Assembly: GCF_013248975.1 (NCBI RefSeq)
Contig: NZ_JABRWH010000001.1
Location: 62,001-126,000 of the forward strand
Direction of reading: 5' to 3'
DNA: 64,000 nt
DNA from: Neobacillus endophyticus
GTDB lineage: Bacteria > Bacillota > Bacilli > Bacillales > Cytobacillaceae
The notes beneath the pieces were generated by a model. It was given only the letters and a program-made list of their open reading frames with translations. It did no database searches and was not told where the DNA came from. A program made the translations under genes and the position numbers. Position 1 is the first letter of the stretch. Every line of letters starts with the position of its first letter. This document shows positions 20,040 to 31,331 of the stretch, one piece after another.

Positions 20040-21489
20040 CATAACCAGGCATACCGTAGGATGTGCCAACCGGATCCATACCATATAGATTCATAAATGG
20101 CGGCTGGGCCACATTGATTGAACCAGAATATGGCGCACTATAGATCGGAGGGGTTGGTGGAATAAATTCTTGCTGCATTCCTGCCGGAGGTGCACCGCAT
20201 CCACAATCATTCATAGCTCCTGTTCCAATTGGCAATCCTTGTTCTTGATATATAGGCTGTATTTGTTCTCCTGCAAATGGCGCAGCAAGTTCAGTAACAT
20301 TATATTCCGCAGTACTTCCTGAAGGCGGGTATCCATATGGAATTTGCCCATTATCAGGTCTGTAACCATATGGACTTCCTACACCTGGAGTTCCATACAT
20401 GGTTCCAGGCACTCCAGGTGCCCCAGGAACATACTCTACAGATTGTTGCACAGGATATCCAACTGGTGCCCCCGGTACATAACCTCCAGGCACTGCACCT
20501 GGGTATCCTGGGTATCCTGGCTGATAGCCTGCGGGATATCCTGCTGCAGGATATTCTGCTGGAATTTGACCATATGCTGCTGGCAATGTACTGTACCCCG
20601 AAGGCACTTGGCCATATACATTAGTTCCTGAATATGGCATTGGAGTCCCTGGTACTGCTCCTGGGACACCCACTGGCCCTGCCCCAGGACTATAAGCAGG
20701 ATTTACAACAGGCATTTGCGGCATAAACGATGATGATTCCATGTCAAAGTGATGCGGTGCATACACTGGCCCAGATACGGCTGGGACAACACCAGGCCCT
20801 GGTCCCATTGGCACAGCCATCCCCGGATTTGGATAATTAGGGTAAGGCATATACGGCTGCATTGGAACCCCCATTCCTCCAAATGGCGGACAGAATCCAG
20901 GCCCAGGCATAATAGGAGTGATCGGAACACAATATTCTTGCGGTTCACATGGCATTTCTTGCACAGGCTGAACAGGCGGCGGGATAGGGACTGTTATTTC
21001 TTTTTTCGGAACCTCTTTTACTTCAGGAAGTATATTGGCAGGTTTTGGCGGGAGCTGCGGCTGTTCAATCTTCATTTGTTGCATGTTCATCATATAATAA
21101 TTATTAATATCTATTTCTGGGACTACTTGCAGAGGCATTTTCGGAGTATAGGGTGCTTTTGGTGCTTCCTTAATAATTGGCTGTTCTTTAATTGGAACTT
21201 CTTTAACAGGTACCTCCTTAATTGGTGCTGGAATTGGCTTTTCTTTGGCAAACGGGTGCTCAGTAAGCGGAATCTCTTTTTTAACTCCTGGCCCTGGATT
21301 ATGTGTCCCATGGTGCATTTCTTTCTTTACGATTCCACCAGCTGTAGGGACTTTAATTTTCATTCCGGGCATAATCATATCAGGGTTACTGAGCTGCGAA
21401 TTTAACTTTTTCAGCTCTTCAAAATTCACGCCGTACTTCTTGGCGATCTTCCAAAGAGTATCCCCTTTCTGTACGATATGGATCTTCAC
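20023..21489 (-). CDS. safA: Spore coat assembly protein SafA
   Basis: Morphogenetic protein that localises to the cortex-coat interface and recruits inner coat proteins. It starts at a GTG preceded by ATAGGAGGG, giving KIHIVQKGDTLWKIAKKYGV, a LysM domain (about residues 2-47) that binds spore peptidoglycan. Next come a charged linker with KEVPVKEVPIKE repeats, then a long Pro/Gly/Tyr/Met-rich tail with many PGYPG and VPGAP units. The 488 residues exceed B. subtilis SafA mainly in this tail. The LysM is N-terminal, which separates it from SpoVID, whose LysM is C-terminal. It sits next to nadA, as in B. subtilis. Confidence 0.93.
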   Translation of the reverse strand: MKIHIVQKGDTLWKIAKKYGVNFEELKKLNSQLSNPDMIMPGMKIKVPTAGGIVKKEMHHGTHNPGPGVKKEIPLTEHPFAKEKPIPAPIKEVPVKEVPIKEQPIIKEAPKAPYTPKMPLQVVPEIDINNYYMMNMQQMKIEQPQLPPKPANILPEVKEVPKKEITVPIPPPVQPVQEMPCEPQEYCVPITPIMPGPGFCPPFGGMGVPMQPYMPYPNYPNPGMAVPMGPGPGVVPAVSGPVYAPHHFDMESSSFMPQMPVVNPAYSPGAGPVGVPGAVPGTPMPYSGTNVYGQVPSGYSTLPAAYGQIPAEYPAAGYPAGYQPGYPGYPGAVPGGYVPGAPVGYPVQQSVEYVPGAPGVPGTMYGTPGVGSPYGYRPDNGQIPYGYPPSGSTAEYNVTELAAPFAGEQIQPIYQEQGLPIGTGAMNDCGCGAPPAGMQQEFIPPTPPIYSAPYSGSINVAQPPFMNLYGMDPVGTSYGMPGYADESS

Positions 21490-21680
21490 TCTGATTTCCC
21501 TCCTATGGCATAAGTCCATATAGTGTATGTGGAATTGGGCAAATTGCTAATATTCTTCATAAAAACTTATGCCTAATTAAAGACATTTATGAAGCAAAAA
21601 AATAAAGGGGTGTTTTACCAACTCATTCATTTTCATTCTATCAACAGCTAAATAACCAGCAGGGTGCTTCCACTTACAAA

Positions 21681-21710
21681 AAAATAGATGCAAATCAATG
21701 CATCTATTTT
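21681..21710 (-). terminator. Terminator of the nadBCA operon
   Basis: A perfect 12-base stem AAAATAGATGCA / TGCATCTATTTT with a 6-base loop follows the nadA stop. T-rich sequence comes next on the minus strand. Confidence 0.88.
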
Positions 21711-21717
21711 GAAGAGA

Positions 21718-22830
21718 TTATTTACTTAAAAGCATGCGTTCCAATGCCAATTTAGCATTTTCGGCAATTTTCGGATCAACTTTAATGATTTGATCCTCCT
21801 GACCTGCTTCAATCATGTCTAAGCACCAGACTAAGTGCGGCAGATCAATTCTATTCATCGTCAAGCACGGACACATATGAGGGTTTAAAGAGATGATGTG
21901 CTTATCAGAATGATTTTGGATCAAGCGATTAACCAGATTCATTTCGGTTCCGATGGCCCATGCCGAACCAGGCTCCGCTTTTTCAATCATTTGAATGATA
22001 AAGCTAGTTGAACCCGCCTCATCAGATAAAGCTACCACTTCACGGGAGCATTCTGGATGAACGATAATTTTCATATCAGGATATTGTTTACGAGTATCGT
22101 GAATGTTTTGCACTGTAAAGTTTTCGTGGACGGAGCAATGCCCTTTCCAAAGAATGACTTTTATCCGCGAAACATCGCCCTCATATTCCAATGTATCTGT
22201 GATCGGATTCCAAACCGCCATTTCATCCAGACCTACCCCAAGATCAAAGGCAGTATTTCTTCCTAAGTGCTGATCCGGAAGGAATAAAATGCGTTCCTTT
22301 TGATTTAATGCCCATTTTACTTTTTCAGGAGCATTGGAAGAGGTAACAGTTGCCCCCCCATTCACACCGACAAATGCTTTAATCGCAGCAGTAGAATTGA
22401 TATAAGTTAAAGGCAGGATCGTGTCACCAAAAATGGCCTGCAGTTTTTCCCATGCGCATTCTGTCTGCGGCATATCCGCCATATCGGCCATTGAACATCC
22501 CGCTCGCATATCCGGTAAAAAAACCTTTTGATTTTCAGTTGTTAAAATATCAGCCGTTTCAGCCATAAAATGAACACCGCAAAAAACAATATATTCCGCC
22601 TCAGTATTTTCAGCTGAAATCTGCGCCAATTTCAAGGAATCACCTGTAGCATCGGCAAACTGAATAACTTCATTTTTTTGATAATGATGGCCGGGAATAA
22701 ACAGCCGGGCACCCATTTTTTGTTTTACTTCAAGAACACGAGCTTCCAATTCTTCACGGGACATGAGCTTATATTTTTCAGGAATCATCCGATTATTTTG
22801 TAATGAGGCTAAAATACTCAAATTATTCAT
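21718..22830 (-). CDS. nadA: Quinolinate synthase A
   Basis: Condenses iminoaspartate (from NadB) with dihydroxyacetone phosphate to quinolinate, using a [4Fe-4S] cluster. The 370 residues correspond to the long Bacillus form. Candidate cluster cysteines occur in [34 protein letters not shown] and [16 protein letters not shown]; the substrate-contact stretch [16 protein letters not shown] is present. It overlaps nadC by 8 bases and is the last gene of nadBCA. Confidence 0.97.
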   Translation of the reverse strand: MNNLSILASLQNNRMIPEKYKLMSREELEARVLEVKQKMGARLFIPGHHYQKNEVIQFADATGDSLKLAQISAENTEAEYIVFCGVHFMAETADILTTENQKVFLPDMRAGCSMADMADMPQTECAWEKLQAIFGDTILPLTYINSTAAIKAFVGVNGGATVTSSNAPEKVKWALNQKERILFLPDQHLGRNTAFDLGVGLDEMAVWNPITDTLEYEGDVSRIKVILWKGHCSVHENFTVQNIHDTRKQYPDMKIIVHPECSREVVALSDEAGSTSFIIQMIEKAEPGSAWAIGTEMNLVNRLIQNHSDKHIISLNPHMCPCLTMNRIDLPHLVWCLDMIEAGQEDQIIKVDPKIAENAKLALERMLLSK

Positions 22831-23671
22831 CTCCTTTATTCCAAAACACTTTTACGCTAATATCTAATGCTTTATATGAGTGAGTTAAAAATCCAAGTGA
22901 AATGTAATGAACCCCTGTATCCTGATAATCAGCAAGGTTGCTAAGCTGAATCCCTCCTGAAGCCTCAGTAATAATGCCAGCAGGCACCAATTTGATAAAC
23001 TCTTTAATCTCCTCAGGTGTGCGATTGTCGAACATGATGACATCCGCTCCGGCTCGAACTGCTTCCATAACTTGTTCCTCAGTCTCAACCTCAACTTCCA
23101 CCTTAACCATAAGTCCTGCTGATTGGCGTACAGCTTCAACTGCCTTTATGATGGAGCCTGCAAAAGAAATATGGTTATCTTTAATCATCACACCATCGTA
23201 TAGGCCAAAACGGTGATTATAACCACCGCCTGTCTTGACTGCATATTTTTCCAGCATTCGAAGACCAGGAGTCGTTTTTCTGGTATCACAAATCTTTGTA
23301 AAATCACTGTTAAGTGTGTTTACTGCTCTTTTAGTCATTGTTGCAATCCCACTCATACGCTGTATGAGATTTAGAACTACCCGTTCCCCTTTTAACAGAT
23401 CGGATATTTTCCCTGAAACACGAGCAAGCTGCTGCCCTATTTCAATTGATTCACCGTCTTTAACAAATACATGGATGTTCAGTTCGTTATTTAAAAGCTG
23501 AAAACCCGTTTTAATGATTTCTTCACCGCAAAATATGCCATTGTCTTTTGCAAGAAAAACTATTTCACCTTTTGTTTCATCTGAAAATATGAGATCAGTC
23601 GTAATATCCTGTTCTCCAATATCTTCAATAAAAAATTGTTGAAGTTGTGATCGCAGTTTCAATTTGTTCAT
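22823..23671 (-). CDS. nadC: Nicotinate-nucleotide pyrophosphorylase (carboxylating)
   Basis: Converts quinolinate and PRPP to nicotinate mononucleotide and CO2, the third step of de novo NAD synthesis. The 282 residues show [51 protein letters not shown] and [13 protein letters not shown], all family signatures. AAGTGGAG lies 7 bases before the ATG. Its start lies 47 bases inside the end of nadB, an unusually long overlap. Confidence 0.97.
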   Translation of the reverse strand: MNKLKLRSQLQQFFIEDIGEQDITTDLIFSDETKGEIVFLAKDNGIFCGEEIIKTGFQLLNNELNIHVFVKDGESIEIGQQLARVSGKISDLLKGERVVLNLIQRMSGIATMTKRAVNTLNSDFTKICDTRKTTPGLRMLEKYAVKTGGGYNHRFGLYDGVMIKDNHISFAGSIIKAVEAVRQSAGLMVKVEVEVETEEQVMEAVRAGADVIMFDNRTPEEIKEFIKLVPAGIITEASGGIQLSNLADYQDTGVHYISLGFLTHSYKALDISVKVFWNKGDE

Positions 23672-25217
23672 CGGTCGTCTCCACTTCCCGTTTATGTTTA
23701 TGAATAATCGATTTTCTTAGCCAGTTTCGATTGTCCTCATGTGGATAGTCACTTCTATAGTGACCGCCGCGGCTTTCGGTTCTTTGGAGAGCCGCATTGG
23801 TGATTAATTGTGCCGTAAGAAGCATAAATATCTTTGTTAAATCAGAAACTGATACTGAATCATAATCGTTTATTTCTTCTACTTTAAATTGAGCCAGCCA
23901 TTTTTCCTGCAGTTTAAGAACGGATTTGCTGCGGACTATACCTACCCGCTCCATCATGGACTCTTGGATTTGTTGAATTTCCGGCAAACGAATTTGCTCT
24001 CGCTTAAGCAGCTGTTTTTGGACAGCTATTTCATATGTGGGAACCGAAGGAATTGCATTGAGCCATTCGGCTAATTTTTTCCCTTGATACAAGCCTTCCA
24101 ACAATGAATTGCTGGCTAAACGATTCGCACCATGCAGGCCGGTACAAGCAGCTTCCCCGATGGCATATAGCCCTGCAATGCTGGTTCTTCCGATAACATC
24201 TGTTTTAATTCCTCCCATTAAAAAATGGCTGCCAGGAACAACTGGTATTTTTCCATCTGCAAGGTCAATACCATTTTCCTCACAAATAACTGTAATGGAG
24301 GGGAATCTTGTCTTAAAGTCTGAAATACTAGTAATATCTAAAAAAACATGATGTCCTTTTTTCAAATAATCATAGATGGTTTGGGAAACAACGTATCTTG
24401 GGGCTAGATCCTTGTATGGGTGTACTCCCTCCATAATGTACGTGCCGTCATCGCTGACAAGCCTTGCACCTTCTCCTCTAACCGCCTCAGAGATGAGCCC
24501 TTTTGTTTCACCATTCACATATAATAATGTTGGATGGAATTGAATAAATTCCATATCAGTAATTTCTGCACCTGCTTGGTATGCAAGGGCTATTCCATCA
24601 CCAGTTACTGTTTTAGCATTGGAGGTGTAGCTGTACAATTGACCGCAGCCACCAGTTGCCAGAATTATATGGTTACCATAATAGGTTTTAATTGATCCAT
24701 CAGGTTGCTTTGTTTTGACACCTATACAACGATTGTCTTGTTTGTTTAATAACAATTGATAGACAAAAACATCCTCATCAACAGTCACATGTGACTTCAG
24801 CCTGTTTATTAAATATTCGCTAACCCTGCGACCGGTTGCATCCCCGCCCCCATGGACGATCCGATGCTCGCAGTGTGCTCCTTCCATGCCTAATAGAAGA
24901 CTGCCTGTCATGTCTCGATCAAAAACATTTCCATGCTCGGCAATTTCTTGAATAAGCCCAGGAGCTTCATGAATAATTTGCCTGACAGCTTCCGGATTAT
25001 TGTGATAGCTTCCTGCTTCTAACGTATCGTTATAATGTTTTGCAGGATGATCAGCGGGGCCGATTGCTGCTGCAATCCCACCCTGGGCAAGATAGGAATT
25101 AGAAACCGTTAATTTCGATTTTGTGAGAACTCTCACATTCAAATTCTTACCTAAATGGGAAGCTAGCTGTAATGCAGCGATCCCACTGCCAATAATTAAC
25201 ACATCCGCATTTGACAT
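23625..25217 (-). CDS. nadB: L-aspartate oxidase
   Basis: FAD enzyme that oxidises aspartate to iminoaspartate for quinolinate synthesis. It has an N-terminal dinucleotide-binding motif (ADVLIIGSGIAALQLASHLG), an SYLAQGGIAAAI active-site region, GGHYRSDYP near the C-terminus and ANRLASNSLLEGL. The start is set at the ATG 6 bases after AAAGGTG, giving 530 residues. It is the first gene of nadBCA, transcribed divergently from nifS across a region with a probable NiaR operator. Confidence 0.97.
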   Translation of the reverse strand: MSNADVLIIGSGIAALQLASHLGKNLNVRVLTKSKLTVSNSYLAQGGIAAAIGPADHPAKHYNDTLEAGSYHNNPEAVRQIIHEAPGLIQEIAEHGNVFDRDMTGSLLLGMEGAHCEHRIVHGGGDATGRRVSEYLINRLKSHVTVDEDVFVYQLLLNKQDNRCIGVKTKQPDGSIKTYYGNHIILATGGCGQLYSYTSNAKTVTGDGIALAYQAGAEITDMEFIQFHPTLLYVNGETKGLISEAVRGEGARLVSDDGTYIMEGVHPYKDLAPRYVVSQTIYDYLKKGHHVFLDITSISDFKTRFPSITVICEENGIDLADGKIPVVPGSHFLMGGIKTDVIGRTSIAGLYAIGEAACTGLHGANRLASNSLLEGLYQGKKLAEWLNAIPSVPTYEIAVQKQLLKREQIRLPEIQQIQESMMERVGIVRSKSVLKLQEKWLAQFKVEEINDYDSVSVSDLTKIFMLLTAQLITNAALQRTESRGGHYRSDYPHEDNRNWLRKSIIHKHKREVETTDEQIETAITTSTIFY

Positions 25218-25244
25218 GTACATCACCTTTCTTCAATTGACAGG

Positions 25245-25254
25245 TGTCTTGACA
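25245..25254. promoter_or_regulatory. Probable NiaR (YrxA) operator between nadB and nifS
   Basis: The intergenic region holds an inverted repeat TGTC-TT-GACA within AGGTGTCTTGACATAT. It overlaps a TTGACA that would be a -35 element for nifS; a poor -10 (TAAACT) follows after 18 bases. NiaR of Bacillus binds between nadB and nifS and represses both units with nicotinic acid. The assignment rests on the repeat, its position and the downstream niaR gene. Confidence 0.6.
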
Positions 25255-25364
25255 TATATATTTACACAGAATTAAACTAAATACAAGAGTTTTTATCTAC
25301 AATGAGGGATTGGTAAGCTCCCACCCAAGAGCTGAAAAAAAACAGAGTATTGGAGAATAAAAAA

Positions 25365-26513
25365 ATGATATATTTTGATTATGCTGCTACAACCCCATTG
25401 GATCCAGAAGCTGCTGAGGTATACTTGCAAGCTTCAACCCATTATTTCGGCAATGCCAGCAGCCTGCATGATATAGGCAGCCAGGCCGCGCTTTTACTTG
25501 ATAATTGCCGTACCGAACTTGGCAAGCTTCTAGGTGTGGACAGCCGTGGGCTGTATTTTACAAGCGGAGGTTCTGAGGGGAATTTTTTAGCCATCGAGGC
25601 TTTGTTGTCAGCTTCGAATAAGAAAGGAAACCATATCATTTCCGGTATCGCAGAACATTCTTCCGTACATGGTGTCCTTAAACGTCTTGAGAAGAATGGA
25701 TATGATGTGACACTACTTCCATTTGGTTCAAACGGGACAATCAATCTTGACCAACTCAAACATGCTATGAAACCTGAAACAAGCTTAGTAATCATTCAGC
25801 ATATAAACTCGGAAATTGGCACCATTCAGCCAATTGAGGCAATCGGAAAGTTATGTAAAGAACATGATATCTACTTCCATAGTGATTTTGTCCAGTCCTT
25901 TGGCAAAATCGATCTTCGCAGTGTGATTCCATACGTCAGCAGCTTTTCATTTTCCGGTCATAAAATTTATGGCCCTAAAGGAATTGGCGGTGTCTATCTG
26001 GATCCGCAAATTGTCTGGCAATCATTCTTTCCCGATACGTCACACGAAAAAGGATTTCGCCCTGGGACTGTGAATATTCCGGCAATTGCTGCCATGACTG
26101 CTGCTGCCCAGAAAACTTTTGCCAGTCTGCCGGAGGAGCGCAATAAATTCATTCAGCTTCGTAAATCTTTATTGGAAACACTCAGTCCCATCATGAACAG
26201 GGTGAAAATTTTTCAAGCCAAAGATCCTTATCAACTACCCAATATTGTGGGTCTAAGTATTTCCGGTATTGAAGGACAATGGATGATGCTGGAGTGCAAC
26301 AGACTTGGTTTAGCGATTTCAACAGGAAGTGCCTGTCAGCTAGGAATGCAAACCCCTGCAAAAGTAACGGAGGCACTGGGAGTGACGAACAATGAGGCAA
26401 AAGAATTCATTCGCATCTCATTTGGCCAGTCTACAACGCAGGAAGATGTTTTAAAGTTAGGAAAAGCAATTGTCCGGATTGTAAAGGAATTTGCTGGGGC
26501 TGTTGTTAAGTAA
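25365..26513 (+). CDS. nifS: Cysteine desulfurase NifS (NAD-associated)
   Basis: PLP enzyme that takes sulfur from cysteine; next to nad genes its known job is supplying the iron-sulfur cluster of NadA. The 382 residues show FDYAATTPLDPEA, the HSDFVQSFGK region, the PLP lysine in SFSGHKIYGPKGIGG, and the active-site cysteine in ISTGSACQLGMQTP. ATG at 25365 is preferred over a TTG at 25350, since TTGGAG lies about 9 bases upstream and the family begins MIY-DYAATTP. niaR follows about 50 bases downstream. Confidence 0.95.
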   Translation: MIYFDYAATTPLDPEAAEVYLQASTHYFGNASSLHDIGSQAALLLDNCRTELGKLLGVDSRGLYFTSGGSEGNFLAIEALLSASNKKGNHIISGIAEHSSVHGVLKRLEKNGYDVTLLPFGSNGTINLDQLKHAMKPETSLVIIQHINSEIGTIQPIEAIGKLCKEHDIYFHSDFVQSFGKIDLRSVIPYVSSFSFSGHKIYGPKGIGGVYLDPQIVWQSFFPDTSHEKGFRPGTVNIPAIAAMTAAAQKTFASLPEERNKFIQLRKSLLETLSPIMNRVKIFQAKDPYQLPNIVGLSISGIEGQWMMLECNRLGLAISTGSACQLGMQTPAKVTEALGVTNNEAKEFIRISFGQSTTQEDVLKLGKAIVRIVKEFAGAVVK

Positions 26514-26566
26514 TCAGCCATAATTATGCTAAAATAAGTTGACCATTTGAACACAGGAGGAGTTTT

Positions 26567-27103
26567 ATGACCGAGCAAAAAAAAATCTTAGGAGAAGAAA
26601 GGAGGGCATTCATTTTAGAGCTGCTAAAAGAAAGCACTGCACCGCTTACAGGCAGTGACCTTGCCTCGAGAACGAACGTAAGCAGACAAGTAATTGTTGG
26701 GGATATTACCTTGCTTAAAGCAAAAAACGAACCGATCATTGCTACAAGTCAGGGATATATTTATTTAAACCAGGCTTCCGGAAATTCTGTTTATGAAAAG
26801 ATTATAGCCTGCCGCCATACTCCTGAGCAGACAGAAAAAGAACTGAATATTATGGTTGACCATGGCGTATTAGTAAAGGATGTTAAAATCGAACATGCGG
26901 TTTATGGTGACCTAACGGCTTCGATCATGGTTTCCAACAGGCAGGATGTTAAGCAATTCATGGATAAAATTCGTTTCACAAAGGCCGCCCTTTTATCTGA
27001 ATTAACTGGCGGCATCCATCTTCATACCATTTCAGCCAGAAATGAACAAACACTCAATCAGGCAGAAGACGCTCTAAGAAAAGAAGGATTTTTAATGGAA
27101 TAG
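26567..27103 (+). CDS. niaR: Nicotinate-responsive repressor NiaR
   Basis: Transcriptional repressor of NAD synthesis and niacin uptake. The 178 residues have an N-terminal winged HTH (RRAFILELLKESTAPLTGSD, SRQVIVGDITLLK) followed by a 3H domain with conserved histidines (ACRHTPEQ, DHGVLVKDVKIEHAVYGD, GGIHLHTISA) that binds nickel and nicotinic acid in family members. ACAGGAGGAG precedes the start. It is the second gene of nifS-niaR and likely represses both divergent units. Confidence 0.93.
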   Translation: MTEQKKILGEERRAFILELLKESTAPLTGSDLASRTNVSRQVIVGDITLLKAKNEPIIATSQGYIYLNQASGNSVYEKIIACRHTPEQTEKELNIMVDHGVLVKDVKIEHAVYGDLTASIMVSNRQDVKQFMDKIRFTKAALLSELTGGIHLHTISARNEQTLNQAEDALRKEGFLME

Positions 27104-27145
27104 GAAAGGACCCTTACATCTCGCAGGGTCCTTTCACTTTTCTCA
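27103..27145 (+). terminator. Terminator after niaR
   Basis: The stem GAAAGGACCCT / AGGGTCCTTTC is followed by ACTTTTCTC. It separates niaR from the convergent pheA. Confidence 0.85.
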
Positions 27146-27175
27146 CTAAACCTCGATTCCTTTACTACACTGTAC

Positions 27176-28030
27176 TTAATCGGATTCCACCATTAATACG
27201 GGGTAACTTCCCAATACTTTCACACCACACCCGAGTGCTTCCATTTCTGCGATTGCCCCTGGGATTAGGACATCATCAAGCTGCATTTCTACATCAATAA
27301 TAAAGAAATAATTGCCAATTCCTGTTTTCATAGGTCTAGACTCAATTTTAGAAAGATTCAGTTTTCTCCAGGCGAAGGCAGATAGAACTTGATGAAGTGC
27401 CCCTGCTTGATCGGAAGGTAGCGTCACCATCAACGTCGTTTTATAATGGTTTGAACTGCTTAAGGATTGAAAATCGATTTCTTTCTGAGATAATACGACA
27501 AATCGGGTGTGGTTATAGTCAAAATCATGTATATTTGGTTGAACAAGTGCCAGACCGTATACTTTTGCTGCGTATTCATTAGCTATTGCCGCTGCATTGA
27601 TTTCCGGCGAATTCATCACCATTTGGGCCGCTGCAGCTGTCGAAGAGACACTTTCCAACGGGACGCCTTTAAACTGCTTATGTAAAAATTGATAGCATTG
27701 TGCAAGGGCATGAGAATGGCTATATATCTTGGATACTTCCTTCCACTTATCCGCATTAGCCGGATGAACCATCAAGTGCTGTTTTACTGGTATGGTGATT
27801 TCCCCAATAATTGGAATCTCTACTACCTGTGTTAAATAATCAAGTGTTATATTTACAGACCCCTCAAGGGTATTTTCCAAAGGAACGACTGCAAGTTCTG
27901 TTTCTTGATCCACCACAGCATCCATACATTCTGCAATTGTCCGATATGGGATGTGTTCAAACTCAGAAAATACCATCTTAACCGGTAATTCACTGAATGT
28001 TGCTTTTGGACCTAAATATCCTACCTTCAC
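27176..28030 (-). CDS. pheA: Prephenate dehydratase
   Basis: Converts prephenate to phenylpyruvate in phenylalanine synthesis. It has an N-terminal catalytic domain (KVGYLGPKATFSELPV, SSTAAAAQMV, and the catalytic TRF in HTRFVVLSQ) and a C-terminal ACT regulatory domain with SKIESRPMKTGIGNYFFIID. The first codon is GTG, preceded by AAAGGGAG. Its 284 residues are normal for a monofunctional enzyme. It lies downstream of pheB and obgE, as in B. subtilis. Confidence 0.97.
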   Translation of the reverse strand: MKVGYLGPKATFSELPVKMVFSEFEHIPYRTIAECMDAVVDQETELAVVPLENTLEGSVNITLDYLTQVVEIPIIGEITIPVKQHLMVHPANADKWKEVSKIYSHSHALAQCYQFLHKQFKGVPLESVSSTAAAAQMVMNSPEINAAAIANEYAAKVYGLALVQPNIHDFDYNHTRFVVLSQKEIDFQSLSSSNHYKTTLMVTLPSDQAGALHQVLSAFAWRKLNLSKIESRPMKTGIGNYFFIIDVEMQLDDVLIPGAIAEMEALGCGVKVLGSYPVLMVESD

Positions 28031-28121
28031 TTCTTCCTACTCCCTTTCTCAGCTGATAAAAAAATATAACTCCCCAAGCAGACATAAGTACTATAGGTGA
28101 GTTTTCTATCATTATGATGGA

Positions 28122-28152
28122 GAAAGGGGCTGCGACTTTTTCGCTATGCCCC
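28122..28152 (-). terminator. Weak hairpin after pheB
   Basis: On the minus strand GGGGC, then GCGA...TCGC, then GCCCC form a two-part stem overlapping the pheB stop codon. A short TTTCTCC tail follows. It may reduce read-through into pheA. Confidence 0.5.
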
Positions 28153-28593
28153 TGTTCCCAGGACTTCAACCTTTTCTACAAATTCAAGCTTTCTAAGATC
28201 GGACAGTAAACGATCCATTTCATTTGTCATGTGGGCTGTGTTCAATGACAATGTGACATTCGCTCTTCCCTGAAGCGGTATGGTTTGGTGAATTGTTAAT
28301 ACGTTACATCCGGAATCGGCCACAACACTTAACAATTTTGACAATGTGCCTGAACGATCCTCCAAATGAAAGAACAGAGAAACAATTCTTTCTTTAGAAA
28401 TGGTTGAAAAAGGGAATACAGTATCCCTGTATTTATAAAAAGCACTTCTGCTTAGGTCTACTTTCTGTACTGCTTCCCCAATAGATTCGACCTTGCCCCT
28501 TTCCAACATTTCCTTTGCTTCAATCGTTTTCTTCATCGCTTCAGGCAAAATATCTTCTCGGACCAAATAAAACTTCTTATCAAAATTTGCCAT
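28144..28593 (-). CDS. pheB: ACT domain protein PheB
   Basis: A 149-residue protein with an N-terminal helical, HTH-like part ([20 protein letters not shown]) and a C-terminal ACT domain (about 70-148; [20 protein letters not shown]). B. subtilis pheB lies between obg and pheA and is annotated with chorismate mutase, though the ACT protein's exact role is unclear. The start at codon 8 of the longest frame is preferred because AAGGGAGAG lies just upstream. Confidence 0.9.
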   Translation of the reverse strand: MANFDKKFYLVREDILPEAMKKTIEAKEMLERGKVESIGEAVQKVDLSRSAFYKYRDTVFPFSTISKERIVSLFFHLEDRSGTLSKLLSVVADSGCNVLTIHQTIPLQGRANVTLSLNTAHMTNEMDRLLSDLRKLEFVEKVEVLGTGA

Positions 28594-28631
28594 TATCATC
28601 TCTCCCTTAACCACACAGGGATCTATTCTTT

Positions 28632-29942
<1,311 letters not shown>

Positions 29943-30479
29943 CTAGATGAAAGGCATAAATACCTCTAGTGCGAGTTCATTTTCAAAGAATTCCTTAACT
30001 GTTATGTCCAGCATGACTTTGTGTTCAGTAAGGAATTTCTCTATTTGTTCATTGTGTATTATTATCCCGCTAAAATCGAAAAAGAATCGAATACCGTCTG
30101 ATTGCGGCTCTATTGTAATCGACAAATTATTTTCATGAAAAAGCTCTATTGAATGATTTAAGCAGGAAAAAAATAATTCAGTCCAATTGGTCAAGAGTTC
30201 ATCTTGTATTTTTAATGACTCTTGGTCATCCAATACTTCATATTCCAATTTAAAAGCATTTTGATCCCAGTTTGCTTTTAATAAAAATGATGCAAAACGA
30301 GGCATTGGCAGATTTGACAGCTTTGTTTCGTGCTGTGCTTCAATAACAATATCATTTATAACTGCTTTGGCCCGGTCCATTCGATTTAAATCAAGGTTCC
30401 CCTTTATAATCTGCAGCTTATTTAACCAATCATGACGCGAATGCCGCAGCACTTCAATTATATCCCAATCTTTCTCCAT
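29943..30479 (-). CDS. spo0B: Sporulation initiation phosphotransferase Spo0B
   Basis: Passes phosphoryl groups from Spo0F to Spo0A in the sporulation phosphorelay. The N-terminal helical hairpin contains VLRHSRHDWLNKLQIIKGNL; His16 aligns with the phosphorylated His30 of B. subtilis Spo0B (HSRH-DW). The C-terminal half resembles a degenerate histidine-kinase ATPase fold. The 178 residues are close to the B. subtilis length, with a shorter N-terminus. It is followed 24 bases later by obgE. Confidence 0.93.
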   Translation of the reverse strand: MEKDWDIIEVLRHSRHDWLNKLQIIKGNLDLNRMDRAKAVINDIVIEAQHETKLSNLPMPRFASFLLKANWDQNAFKLEYEVLDDQESLKIQDELLTNWTELFFSCLNHSIELFHENNLSITIEPQSDGIRFFFDFSGIIIHNEQIEKFLTEHKVMLDITVKEFFENELALEVFMPFI

Positions 30480-30634
30480 ACCTTCGCTCCCAATTCATTG
30501 TCGGAAAACTGTTTTGCTGATAGTATATCAAAAAAACAACCATGAGTAAGCAATTTTGCGTGTTTTGAATCCATTCGAAGAGGGAAAAATGTGCTTACTG
30601 AAGAAATCAACGTGAAGATGTTCAGAAAGGCCTT

Positions 30635-30670
30635 ATAAAAAGAAAACTCTAACCGGTCAGGTTAGAGCTT
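30635..30670 (-). terminator. Terminator after rpmA
   Basis: The stem CTCTAACC / GGTTAGAG lies just past the rpmA stop on the minus strand. A TTTTCTTTTT tract follows. Confidence 0.88.
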
Positions 30671-30680
30671 TCGGATATCT

Positions 30681-30983
<303 letters not shown>

Positions 30984-31316
30984 CTACGGTTTGAAGGTAA
31001 TTCTTATGTGCTTTCCGTAAGCTTTCTCAATCTCTTGCAGTGACAGAACCATGGCATTAAGAAGCAACTGTACTTTCTCATCGGTTTCAACTGAAAGGTT
31101 TTCAGGAAACACGCATTTAAGAAAGCCGGATTCTCCTTGATCTGCTTCGGCAGCGACACCCGTCAGCACCTCAATCGAATTGACGATGCCAAGCGTTACC
31201 GCTGATGCCCCCGCACAAACGATATCCTCGCCGTGCTCAGCAAATTCAGCATGTCCCATCATTGTAAAAGAATGAATCTTTCCGGAATCAGTACGATTAA
31301 TCGTAATTCGAATCAT
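30984..31316 (-). CDS. prp: Ribosomal-processing cysteine protease Prp
   Basis: Removes the N-terminal extension of bL27 (FFA-SKKG site). The 110 residues carry the catalytic pair at His22 and Cys34, in GHAEFAEHGEDIVCAGASA, at the same numbering as the Staphylococcus aureus enzyme. It lies between rplU and rpmA, 13 bases upstream of rpmA. Known in B. subtilis as YsxB. Confidence 0.96.
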   Translation of the reverse strand: MIRITINRTDSGKIHSFTMMGHAEFAEHGEDIVCAGASAVTLGIVNSIEVLTGVAAEADQGESGFLKCVFPENLSVETDEKVQLLLNAMVLSLQEIEKAYGKHIRITFKP

Positions 31317-31331
31317 CTAAACGACAACACC

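Noticed and set aside
20337..21405. Several long reading frames antisense to safA
   Set aside because: They arise from the repetitive Pro/Gly/Tyr codons of safA, lack ribosome binding sites and resemble no family.
20023..21489. Assignment of the LysM protein as SpoVID
   Set aside because: The LysM is at the N-terminus and the tail is Pro/Gly/Tyr-rich, and the gene lies next to nadA, which fits SafA rather than SpoVID.
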